Of a stretch of 20,855 nt of DNA, positions 7,602 to 15,184 are shown piece by piece. A program made the position numbers and the translations under genes. Origin of the DNA: CAIZQW01 sp037133395 (GTDB lineage Bacteria > Verrucomicrobiota > Kiritimatiellia > RFP12 > UBA1067); contig JBAXOG010000084.1 of assembly GCA_037133395.1 (NCBI GenBank), forward strand, positions 1-20,855, read 5' to 3'. The notes below the pieces were generated by a model. The model was not told the DNA's origin and searched no databases. It saw only the letters and a program-made list of their open reading frames with translations. Positions within the stretch are counted from its first letter, which is position 1. Each line of letters starts with the position of its first letter.

Positions 7602-9029
7602 ATGTGGTTCCCAATGAATTTTTTCAAAAAACAGTTGCCGGTTCTTCCAGACGAAACTCGATTCGACTTGGAAAACAGACTTTTTGAGCCTTGTTTTATG
7701 AGGGTTCCGATCGGCGCAGCGTTAACGTCAGATCTGATCGGCGAACTGCCTGCTAACCCTGTGGCTGCGTTAAAGGCCGTTTTGGGATGGGCTTGGTTTT
7801 ATTGGTTCGGACCTCGCGGCACGAATCCGTTGCCATGCTTGGAATGCGGACGTGTGCTGTTGACTTGGTTGGCTGACACGCCGCGACTCAACGATCTTGT
7901 TCGTCCGATCATAAAAGAAATGAGCTTGGGAGAATGCAATGTAATTGGTGGCGAGCCCTCTATACAGAATCAGTTGTCGCCGGGTATCGGTTTTTGCACA
8001 AAAAAGCAAATCGGTAAAATCGATATGGGTAACTGGCGTCGCGAATACCGACAATGTTATGGAGCGTGGTGTCGTCAAATATGGGACTGGCTTTGTGATC
8101 ACCACTTGTCGTTTTGGCTCTTTCCGTATTTAGTTTATAGTTTGGCGATCCATTCGGTATACATATATGGGTTCTATCGCTTTCTTGAACGGGTTAAACC
8201 ATCTCTGATCCTGACGGATTCAGAGCATAACCATCCGTGGAACTGTCTAATTTTGGTTGCTCGGCAGTTGAAAATCCCAACGCTTCAGATGATGCATGGT
8301 GTGATATACACCTCTTATGGTTATTATCCGTTGTTATCGGATGCGGCTCTCTGTTGGGGAGAGCAGCAACGGTCGCAGATGATGTCGTTCGGAGTCCAGC
8401 CTGAGCGGTTGCTCATCACTGGATGCCAGAGGCTTCGTCGCGAAAACAGATGTGATGGTAAAAATGTCCGCCAACGATTGGGCTTGCCTTCTGAATTGCC
8501 TGTCGTCATGTTGGCGACTAACCCGATGCCTAGAGAGGAATGGCGAAAATTAGTTTTCACTTTTGGAGATGCCTTTCGCGGAAACGATGATTTTGTTGCT
8601 GTAGTGAAACTTCACCCCTCTGAAAGGCGAAATAGTTATCGAGAAGAGATGGTGCGGTATCCTGAAATGAGTTTATTCGAGAGCGCTGAGTGGAGTGTTG
8701 AAGAGTCCATGGCTGCTTGCGATGTGGTGGTCAGCCACAACAGTGGGCTGGGCAACGATGCGCTTGTTTTGCGACGTCCGGTGGTGTTGTTAGATGTTCT
8801 TAAGGAATCTCTGAGTAACGGTAGGGGTTTGGCTGAGAGAGCTGGTTGTCCAGTTGTAGGTTCTGCGATCGAACTTCGTCAGATTGTGACGCAGATTATG
8901 ACAGATCAAGACTATCGGCAGGTACTCCGTGAGCATGCTGAGAAATATGTGACTTGGTTCTGCTATGCTTATGGTCAAGAGGCCGCTAGGAATGTGGTGG
9001 ACGCAGTAAGGAGGCGAACCACGAAGTGA
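7602..9029 (+). CDS. GT-B-like glycosyltransferase, candidate nonulosonic acid transferase
   Basis: This 475-residue protein has no membrane anchor of its own; the hydrophobic part at about 171-192 is amphipathic. The C-terminal two thirds look like a GT-B Rossmann pair: SLILTDSEHN (201-210), QMMHGVIYTSYGYYPLLSD (229-247), a CWGEQ (251-255) and a GVQPERLLITG (264-274) start, then VVKLHPSE (334-341) and VVVSHNSGLGNDALVLRRPVVLLD (375-398). The HG, KLHP and S-x-S-G...G-x-P-V-V pattern is shared by CDP-glycerol glycerophosphotransferases, polysialyl/Kdo-type transferases and sugar 2-epimerase folds. The exact family is not clear to me. Because it lies directly after the CMP-sugar and flippase genes, transfer of the CMP-activated nonulosonic acid is a reasonable inference. 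ATG 7602 or 7614 may be the start; neither has a clear ribosome site. Confidence 0.7.
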   Translation: MWFPMNFFKKQLPVLPDETRFDLENRLFEPCFMRVPIGAALTSDLIGELPANPVAALKAVLGWAWFYWFGPRGTNPLPCLECGRVLLTWLADTPRLNDLVRPIIKEMSLGECNVIGGEPSIQNQLSPGIGFCTKKQIGKIDMGNWRREYRQCYGAWCRQIWDWLCDHHLSFWLFPYLVYSLAIHSVYIYGFYRFLERVKPSLILTDSEHNHPWNCLILVARQLKIPTLQMMHGVIYTSYGYYPLLSDAALCWGEQQRSQMMSFGVQPERLLITGCQRLRRENRCDGKNVRQRLGLPSELPVVMLATNPMPREEWRKLVFTFGDAFRGNDDFVAVVKLHPSERRNSYREEMVRYPEMSLFESAEWSVEESMAACDVVVSHNSGLGNDALVLRRPVVLLDVLKESLSNGRGLAERAGCPVVGSAIELRQIVTQIMTDQDYRQVLREHAEKYVTWFCYAYGQEAARNVVDAVRRRTTK

Positions 9030-9082
9030 AGGATATTTGCACCCTAAGAGGGTCTATATTTTCCAAAACTCAAGGAATAACG

Positions 9083-9673
9083 ATGAATGTAGTGACAATA
9101 AAGAATTGGTTAGACCATCAACTCTCACGCGTACATTCGCGGTTGATTGCTAGAAGCTTTAAGCATTATCTTCCAAGTCGGATACACTATACTGCTCAAA
9201 TAAGTCACCCGCAGTTTATTTCAAATTATGGGGTGTCCATAGGGCGGGGCGTTTGGCTTTATGCTATAATAGAAGATACGGCAGGAAATAACTATTCGCC
9301 AGAATTAATACTCGGGAAGGGAACTCAGATTGGCGACTATTGCCATATCACTTGCGCAACGCGTCTTGAAATTGGGGAGAATGTATTGCTAGCACAAAGC
9401 GTCTTTATTGCTGATTCCAATCACAATTACTGTGATATTTCGATGCCCATCTTGCAGCAGGGGCTCTCCGCAAAACCGATCACTATCGGAGCAGGGTCAT
9501 GGCTAGGCAATCATGCAGTGGTGGTTGGATGCTCCATTGGCAGAAACTGTGTGGTCGGTGCAAATTCTGTAGTTACGCGCGATGTCCCGGATTACTGTGT
9601 AGTGGTCGGTGCGCCCGCAAAGATCATCAAACGTTATGAAGCCACGCGAAAAGAGTGGGTTCGCCAGGACTGA
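9083..9673 (+). CDS. left-handed beta-helix acyltransferase (hexapeptide repeat, WbbJ-like)
   Basis: This is a 196-residue O-acetyltransferase of the hexapeptide family. Imperfect [LIV]-G-x4 repeats run from about residue 50 to 165: VSIGRG, LILGKG, TQIGDY, LEIGENVLL, ITIGAGSWLG, CSIGRNCVVGA. They form the triangular beta helix that binds acetyl-CoA between trimer subunits. DSNHNY (111-116) carries the usual catalytic His (H114). The C-terminal VVGAPAKIIKRY (174-185) is the standard end of the family. I prefer ATG 9083, with AAGGA (9072-9076) six bases upstream. The frame is also open from GTG 9026, which would overlap the previous gene by four bases. It probably O-acetylates a sugar of the repeat unit; the acceptor is unknown. 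A role as N-acetyltransferase in nucleotide-sugar synthesis is possible but less typical. Confidence 0.85.
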   Translation: MNVVTIKNWLDHQLSRVHSRLIARSFKHYLPSRIHYTAQISHPQFISNYGVSIGRGVWLYAIIEDTAGNNYSPELILGKGTQIGDYCHITCATRLEIGENVLLAQSVFIADSNHNYCDISMPILQQGLSAKPITIGAGSWLGNHAVVVGCSIGRNCVVGANSVVTRDVPDYCVVVGAPAKIIKRYEATRKEWVRQD

Positions 9674-9739
9674 TTACCTTGCTGTCTTTGGCAATGTTTG
9701 TTATTAATATCGTTTCTTTAAAGTAAAAGAAGGAGTTGC

Positions 9740-10858
9740 ATGAGAATTCTTATCACAGGCGGAGCCGGTTTTATCGGCTCCCACATCGCAGATCGGTTTC
9801 TGACTGGAGGTTGGCATGTGCGCGTGCTCGACTGCCTCGATCCGCAGGTGCACGGGCCTGAAAGGAAACGGCCTGTATACCTCGATCCTCGGGTGGAACT
9901 GATAAAAGCCGATGTATGCGACCGTGATCAGGTCAAGGCTGCGTTGGAGGGTGTGGATGTGTTGTCTCACCATGCAGCTTGTGTAGGGGTTGGTCAGTCA
10001 ATGTATGAGATTGAACGCTATGCGCGGACCAATGCTCTTGGGGCTGCTGTGGTGCTGGATGTAGTCGCTAATGAGAAGCATACGCTCAAGAAGATCATGG
10101 TTGCGTCCTCAATGAGCATTTACGGAGAGGGACTCTACAAGTGTCCGGAACATGGACTCTTAAACTCCGTCTCCCGCCCTTCGGCTCGCCTGCAGAACCA
10201 CGAATGGGAAGTGCCCTGTCCGATTTGCGGGAAGGACTTGCAACCATTGCCGACACCCGAAAGTAAGCCTATTGAGCCGAGTTCGGTCTATGCGATTCAC
10301 AAGCGGGACCATGAAGAGCTCTTTCGTGTGGTTGGCAAGGCTTACGGTATCCCTTCGGTGGCGTTTCGTTACTTCAACGTGTATGGCACGCGTCAGGCGC
10401 TTTCGAATCCCTACACTGGTGTGTTCGCAATCTTTGTCTCTCGCCTCTTGAACAAAAAGGCTCCGATGGTCTTTGAGGACGGAAAACAGCGTAGGGATTT
10501 TGTGAGTGTGTTGGATGTTGCGGAAGCAAATTGGATGGCCGCTAACATGTCTGAGGCGAACGACGAGGTCTTCAACGTCGGCTCCGGAGTTTCCGTCAAC
10601 GTGCTGGATATCGCGAAGACTGCAGCCGACGCCGTGGGTGTGCAACTCACGCCAGAGGTTTGTGGCAAGTTCCGTGAAGGAGACATCCGCCACTGTTTTG
10701 CTGACATCCAGAAAATTAAAGCAAAGCTAGGCTGGGTGCCAAAGCATGCGCTTGCAAATGATGCCATCGATCTGGCAACCTGGGTGAGCGCTCAGGCGGT
10801 TGTGGACAATGTGGACGCGGCGCGGCGCGACTTGGAACAGCGGGGGTTAGCCCGATGA
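9740..10858 (+). CDS. NAD-dependent sugar epimerase, dTDP-L-rhamnose 4-epimerase-like
   Basis: This 372-residue extended SDR has TGGAGFIGSH (6-15), SSMSIYGE (123-130), YAIHK (184-188, the YxxxK pair) and RYFNVYGTRQ (210-219). Between the Ser and the Tyr lies an insertion of about 50 residues with CPEH (135-138) and CPICG (160-164), a spacing that could bind zinc. I recall the same insertion in dTDP-L-rhamnose 4-epimerases (WbiB/Tle type), which make dTDP-6-deoxy-L-talose, so that product is the best guess. GAAGGAG (9729-9735) precedes the ATG by four bases. The coding sequence is visibly richer in G+C than the transferases downstream and its gap to the preceding gene (9674-9739) is AT-rich, suggesting a separately acquired cassette. 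RmlABCD, needed for the substrate, are not in the window. Confidence 0.8.
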   Translation: MRILITGGAGFIGSHIADRFLTGGWHVRVLDCLDPQVHGPERKRPVYLDPRVELIKADVCDRDQVKAALEGVDVLSHHAACVGVGQSMYEIERYARTNALGAAVVLDVVANEKHTLKKIMVASSMSIYGEGLYKCPEHGLLNSVSRPSARLQNHEWEVPCPICGKDLQPLPTPESKPIEPSSVYAIHKRDHEELFRVVGKAYGIPSVAFRYFNVYGTRQALSNPYTGVFAIFVSRLLNKKAPMVFEDGKQRRDFVSVLDVAEANWMAANMSEANDEVFNVGSGVSVNVLDIAKTAADAVGVQLTPEVCGKFREGDIRHCFADIQKIKAKLGWVPKHALANDAIDLATWVSAQAVVDNVDAARRDLEQRGLAR

Positions 10859-12045
10859 GCGAACAAGGCCCATTACTGATCTGTGCCGAATTCTTTCCGC
10901 CTATGCTGGGCGGAAGTCCTATTCTTTCGCGAAATCTATGGGGAGAGTGGCCAGCCTCGGATTTAGTTGTTATATCTCGAATGGATCATCGGCAACAATT
11001 TGATCCGAAAACAGAGCTTCCGAATATACGGATACATTATATTCTTGCTTGGTTATCGTCACTGCCAAGAGTGAGAGCTGCATTAGAACCGTTGATGGGG
11101 ATTCCTGTAAAGTGGCAAATTATTAAGTTGGCAAAAGAGTGCAAACCGCGGGCGATCTGGGTCAATTGGCCCGGAACAGGCTTTTTGTTAGGCGCATGGT
11201 GGGCCTCGCGTAAGTTGCGTATTCCCCTCTATGTTCACATGCACGACATGATGGACGAGAGAAGACCATCCGTGAAACGAATTCTTGGTTGGTGGGCGGC
11301 AGGTTTCTATGAGAAAAGAATCTTGCAAGGAGCCGCACGCGTCTTTGCTATTACCGATACGGCTGCGGATTATTTTCGTGAGAAATTTGGCATCGATGTT
11401 TATGTGTTGAAGCATTGTATACCGGATTTAGATATTGAGAAGATACGATTGCCAGGGAAGCGAGACATCAAAAACGTTATTCATTTCGCAGGAGGAATTT
11501 ATCCGGTGATGAATCTGGATGCGGTTGTTGATTTGGTGAAGGCGTTGGATCTTTGCCAAAGCGGAATTACGTTGGATGGTTACACTATGTACCCTGCCGG
11601 TTACGAGGCATTAGGAATTGGTGGATCGCGCGTTTCACTGCGGCGTGCTTCAAAAGCCGAAGTGATGGCTGCGCAACGTGAATCGGCCATCATGTTTCTA
11701 CCACTTGCCTTCCAGTCGCCGAACCCAGTGGAAATTCGAACTGTGTTCCCAACGAAATTACTGGAATACTTGGTTAGTGGACGTCCGATTCTCGTGCATG
11801 CCCCGGCAGATAGTTGGGTTAGCCGTGCTGCTAGGAGAGATGGATGGGGAGAGGTGGTTGACACACCTGACCCTAAACAACTCGCCAACGCAATCGATGC
11901 GCTTCTGAATGATGAGGCCAAGCAGAAGTCTCTGGTTGCCGCAGCGTATAGAGAGGCCCGAAATCGTTTGGCTTCGACGGTATCCTCTGAATTACAGCGG
12001 GAATTGAAAGGGCTCGAAAAGAGGGGTAAAAATCGTGCGGTTTGA
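10855..12045 (+). CDS. GT-B glycosyltransferase, GT4-like
   Basis: This 396-residue protein begins with ICAEFFPPMLGGSP (9-22), the N-terminal strand and glycine-rich loop of retaining GT4 enzymes. PLYVHMHDMM (124-133) is the donor-side HxH/HD region. The C-terminal domain has HFAGGIYPVMNLD (210-222) and MFLPLAFQSP (280-289), and ends in VFPTKLLEYLVSGRPILVH (297-315), the conserved K-x-x-E-Y-x-x-x-G-x-P helix. It is cytoplasmic and would add one sugar to the lipid-linked repeat unit. It starts in an ATGA overlap with the epimerase gene (10855-10858), which links the two in expression and suggests it may use the epimerase product. Donor and linkage cannot be predicted. Confidence 0.85.
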   Translation: MSEQGPLLICAEFFPPMLGGSPILSRNLWGEWPASDLVVISRMDHRQQFDPKTELPNIRIHYILAWLSSLPRVRAALEPLMGIPVKWQIIKLAKECKPRAIWVNWPGTGFLLGAWWASRKLRIPLYVHMHDMMDERRPSVKRILGWWAAGFYEKRILQGAARVFAITDTAADYFREKFGIDVYVLKHCIPDLDIEKIRLPGKRDIKNVIHFAGGIYPVMNLDAVVDLVKALDLCQSGITLDGYTMYPAGYEALGIGGSRVSLRRASKAEVMAAQRESAIMFLPLAFQSPNPVEIRTVFPTKLLEYLVSGRPILVHAPADSWVSRAARRDGWGEVVDTPDPKQLANAIDALLNDEAKQKSLVAAAYREARNRLASTVSSELQRELKGLEKRGKNRAV

Positions 12046-12051
12046 TTTTTC

Positions 12052-12127
12052 AGGAGGTTCTGAATCGTATTTGCCCGGGGCGCAAGGTGGGGAACATGGC
12101 AAGAGGGTGATGTGCGTTAAGGGATGA
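12052..12127 (+). other. orphan Shine-Dalgarno and short open frame between genes
   Basis: AGGAGG at 12052-12057 is a perfect ribosome-binding core but no ordinary gene follows it at the right distance. The nearest candidate start is TTG 12071, 13 bases on, opening 18 codons that end at TGA 12125-12127, overlapping the FkbM upstream ATG codons. It may be the front of a deleted gene, a leader peptide, or chance. No terminator or promoter is visible here. Confidence 0.25.
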
Positions 12128-12141
12128 TGGAGAATGCATTT

Positions 12142-12915
12142 ATGAAACACTTTGATATGTTCAACCGTGGGTTGAGACAGTTGCAGAATCTGTTGCCTGC
12201 ATCGGCAACGCAATTTGCAATGAGGTTGATGGGAGAGAAAGGGATTCGTTTTGTAAGAGAATTCACGGGTAGAAGTGCCCGGCATAGGATCCAGATAAGT
12301 TGCGCAAGGGAATTAGTCGGGGTTGGTGCTGGTGCTTGGACTATATGCCCGGACTATCTCAACAAGGAGAGCATTGTTTATTCACTTGGGATAGGCACTG
12401 ACATCTCATTTGATTTGGCGCTAATTGATAGATACAAGGTGAATGTCTTTGCGTTCGATCCTACACCAAGATCACTTGTCTGGCTTAAAAATCAAACGGT
12501 TCCCGAATTGTTTCATCTCGTTGAATGGGGAGTACATAATGTTGATGGTTTTGCGAGATTTATTCAGCTTGTAGAGGACCAGTACGCAATTTCAATGTCG
12601 ACCAATTCGGATAGTGCCGAGAGTTTCCAAGTACATCGGCTGAAAACAATCATGGAAAAGTTCGGTCACAGGCAGATTGATCTGTTAAAAATCAACATTG
12701 AAGGGGGCGAGTATAGTGTCCTTGAAGACCTGCTTGGTTCACAAGTGAACGTGGCTCAAATTGTGGTGGAATTTCATCATCGGTTGCCGGGCCATAAATT
12801 ATCTCAAACAGAAGAAACCGTAAATGAATTAAACCGGCATGGCTACAAAATATTCAATATTACGAACGGCAAGGAATATTCGTTTATTAAGCCAGAACTG
12901 AAGCGAGTAAATTAG
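12142..12915 (+). CDS. FkbM-family SAM-dependent methyltransferase
   Basis: This protein is 257 residues from this start. The methyltransferase domain has motif I VYSLGIGTDISFD (79-91), FAFDPTPRS (103-111) and the family hallmark DLLKINIEGGEYSVLEDLL (180-198), followed by VVEFHHR (208-214). FkbM-type enzymes O-methylate sugars or polyketides, so methylation of a hydroxyl of the repeat unit or chain end is likely. The frame is open from ATG 12124 (or 12127). I prefer ATG 12142 because GGAG (12129-12132) lies nine bases upstream. It is preceded by a 96-base stretch without an evident gene that holds an unexplained strong ribosome site. Confidence 0.87.
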   Translation: MKHFDMFNRGLRQLQNLLPASATQFAMRLMGEKGIRFVREFTGRSARHRIQISCARELVGVGAGAWTICPDYLNKESIVYSLGIGTDISFDLALIDRYKVNVFAFDPTPRSLVWLKNQTVPELFHLVEWGVHNVDGFARFIQLVEDQYAISMSTNSDSAESFQVHRLKTIMEKFGHRQIDLLKINIEGGEYSVLEDLLGSQVNVAQIVVEFHHRLPGHKLSQTEETVNELNRHGYKIFNITNGKEYSFIKPELKRVN

Positions 12916-12923
12916 GGTATTAT

Positions 12924-14081
12924 ATGACAGAAGGGAAGTTAATGCAGCCAAGGGTTTGTTTTCTGGCTGATTTCGGCGGCCCGTATGGTGGAAACTTTTT
13001 GTCATCCGCTTTGATTTTACAACGTAACTGTCGAGAGCGCGGCGGCGAATTGGTAATGGTTTTCCCTTCAGGTGCACAGTCGAAAAACTGGGCGCAATCG
13101 TTACTGAAAAGTGGCGTTCCTCTTTTGTACATCCAAGACCGTTTTTTTTTCTCGCCATTTCTCTCGCTGCTTTCTATTCTTTGGAAGAATCAAATTAATA
13201 TTGTTCATACACACTTTACCCGATTCGATATAATAGCATGGGTTGCAGCGCAAATTATCGGTCTCTTTAGATTGAACCCTGTTCGGGTGATATGGCATAT
13301 TCATTCGGATTTTTCCGTGACCAACACAACATATAGAAAGGTTAAGGATTTTATTAAATTTCATTTAATGGGTAGGTCTTCGAACATTTGCTTAGTAAGT
13401 GAACATTTGAAAGAAAGACCGCTCGCCGCCGGATTTGAGGTGCACCGAATGTTTACAATTATGAACGGAATAGATCTCGCACGATTAATTAGTAAATCTA
13501 ACGCACTTAATCCGTTGGCAAAGCTAAACCTGAAGAAAAGAAACACGGTTTTAATGTTTGGCTGGCATCCGTATATTAAAGGTGTTGATGTAGCCCTTGC
13601 TGCTTTTGAAATTCTCGCGCTGCGAAGAAGCGACATCGCACTGTTAATTGTTGGCCAGAAAGATGCGCAAGAAGAAATCATGACGAAATACCCGCAGGGC
13701 AATCCTTCTTGGCTTCATCTGATCCCGCCTATCGAGAATGTTGTTGATTATTTAACAAATGCGGGGATATTCCTCTCTGCAAGCAGAAGAGAGGGATTTC
13801 CTTATTCCGTAGTTGAATCGATTGCGTGCGGGTGTAGGGTTGTAGCCAGTGATATCCCTGCGCTGCAATGGATGAAAGGCACCATTCACTCTTGGTGGTT
13901 CCACAACGAAAATTCGATTGAGTTAGCTGATCGAATAATTGAATGCGTTAGTCTGCCTGAAGATGAGTGGCTTAAAGAATTAGCGATGAATTCGGAGCAT
14001 GTTCGAAAACAACTTTCTGTTGAGAAATGGGCTGATAATATGATGGTCGCATACAGGTGTATAATCGCACCTAGGAATTAG
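12924..14081 (+). CDS. glycosyltransferase family 4
   Basis: This 385-residue GT-B enzyme has an N-terminal VCFLADFGGPYGGN (11-24), HTHFTRFD (95-102) and VIWHIHSDF (122-130). The C-terminal GT4 domain starts near MNGIDL (180-185), continues with MFGWHPYIKGVD (211-222) and has SRREGFPYSVVESIACG (287-303), which holds the E-x7-E pair (E290, E298). It would transfer a sugar from a nucleotide donor with retention. TAGGG (12913-12917) lies six bases before ATG 12924; ATG 12942 with AAGGGA just upstream is an alternative start. The gene is AT-rich compared with the epimerase region. A run of nine Ts at 13142-13150 lies inside codons 73-76 (RFFF); the frame is intact here. Confidence 0.88.
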   Translation: MTEGKLMQPRVCFLADFGGPYGGNFLSSALILQRNCRERGGELVMVFPSGAQSKNWAQSLLKSGVPLLYIQDRFFFSPFLSLLSILWKNQINIVHTHFTRFDIIAWVAAQIIGLFRLNPVRVIWHIHSDFSVTNTTYRKVKDFIKFHLMGRSSNICLVSEHLKERPLAAGFEVHRMFTIMNGIDLARLISKSNALNPLAKLNLKKRNTVLMFGWHPYIKGVDVALAAFEILALRRSDIALLIVGQKDAQEEIMTKYPQGNPSWLHLIPPIENVVDYLTNAGIFLSASRREGFPYSVVESIACGCRVVASDIPALQWMKGTIHSWWFHNENSIELADRIIECVSLPEDEWLKELAMNSEHVRKQLSVEKWADNMMVAYRCIIAPRN

Positions 14082-14086
14082 AGCGT

Positions 14087-15184
14087 ATGAGTTTCCATGT
14101 TGAAATCATAACTTCGGAAGAACAGTTTGCTTCCATGCGGGAGGCTTGGGATGCCTTGGTGTTTGCAAATGCGGACACGACGACTAGCATCTTTCAGTCT
14201 TGGGCCTACTTGTTTAATCATTGGAAATTCCGTAAAACAGTGGATGGGGTTTCTCGTGAATTACGATTGTATTTGCTTTATGACGACTCCGAATTGATCG
14301 CGATTGCACCAATGTGGGTCAATGTTTTTAAATATGTATTACGATTCAGAGTGTTAGAGTTTTTGGGATCTCGCGGTCTTGATTATCTGGATGTTATAAC
14401 TAAACCGGGGCATGACACACAGGAGTTGGTTTCGGCTCTTTTTGAGAGTATTCTGGACGATCATTGCTGGGATGTCATTTCGTTGTCTGAAATTCGGAAA
14501 GAATCATCTCAAATAATCAATTCTGTGGTCAGTAAACAAGGACTGAGTCCTAAACTGGCTCCGTGCAGTATTTGCGTAGGTATCTCGCTTCCGAAAACCT
14601 GGGATGAATACCGTGCCCAAATCGGGAGAAGTACGCGAAGGCACTTGAACTATGAGGAAAACAGGCTAGAAAAACGCCATAAGACAGAATTCACAATTTA
14701 TCAGGAATATACACAGAAATTTGTTGAAGTCTTAAATGCCCTTCAATTGGCACACCAAAAGAGGTGGAATGCTGTGGGACATACAGGCGCATTTCATAAT
14801 GACAATCTTAAGAGAATGAATGTCGAGATATGCAAGGCTTTAGCCGATAATGGTGCTTTGCGTTACTTCGTACTAACGGCCGACGGGATTCCCGTTGCAG
14901 GCATGGCGTGCGGCACAATCGGTAAAACCATATACGTGCATACGATGCTTGTAGCATTGGAGTCGGAATTCCGGGATTTAAGCGTAGGTAAGATAATTCT
15001 AAAAAAAGCTATCCAGTGGTCCATTGAAAATGGATATTCAAAGTTTGATATGTTGAGGGGGGAAGAACCGTACAAATTTAATTTTGGAGGGGAGGCAGTT
15101 TTAGACTATAAGATAACTGTTTGCCGTAATACGCTCATGAAGGCAGTAGTATCTCTGGCTAGAGTTATGGGGAAGGCAATATGA
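14087..15184 (+). CDS. GNAT-superfamily acyltransferase, BioF2/CelD-like (Acetyltransf_6)
   Basis: This is a 365-residue soluble protein. The N-terminal half (FQSWAYLFNHW, 36-46; LRLYLLYDDSELIAIAPMW, 59-77) and the middle segment GRSTRRHLNYEENRLEK match the CelD/BioF2-like family PF13480. In the C-terminal half, residues about 260-335 form a FemAB-like GNAT fold that ends in YSKFDMLRGEEPYKFNFG, the family's common WxxYDFxxGxxxYK signature. Such proteins occur in exopolysaccharide loci and are thought to acylate sugars or transfer aminoacyl groups; the substrate here is unknown. It is five bases after the GT4 gene and overlaps the deacetylase gene by ATGA (15181-15184), so the pair should be made together. 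Confidence 0.8.
   Translation: MSFHVEIITSEEQFASMREAWDALVFANADTTTSIFQSWAYLFNHWKFRKTVDGVSRELRLYLLYDDSELIAIAPMWVNVFKYVLRFRVLEFLGSRGLDYLDVITKPGHDTQELVSALFESILDDHCWDVISLSEIRKESSQIINSVVSKQGLSPKLAPCSICVGISLPKTWDEYRAQIGRSTRRHLNYEENRLEKRHKTEFTIYQEYTQKFVEVLNALQLAHQKRWNAVGHTGAFHNDNLKRMNVEICKALADNGALRYFVLTADGIPVAGMACGTIGKTIYVHTMLVALESEFRDLSVGKIILKKAIQWSIENGYSKFDMLRGEEPYKFNFGGEAVLDYKITVCRNTLMKAVVSLARVMGKAI

Noticed and set aside
9679..9707. Promoter-like TTGCTG-17-TATTAA before the epimerase
   Set aside because: Only about 7 of 12 consensus bases match and AT-rich gaps give such matches by chance; not strong enough to list.
10160..10693. A 177-codon reverse-strand frame opposite the epimerase
   Set aside because: It lies opposite strongly conserved epimerase motifs, in a G+C-richer gene where long chance frames are expected.
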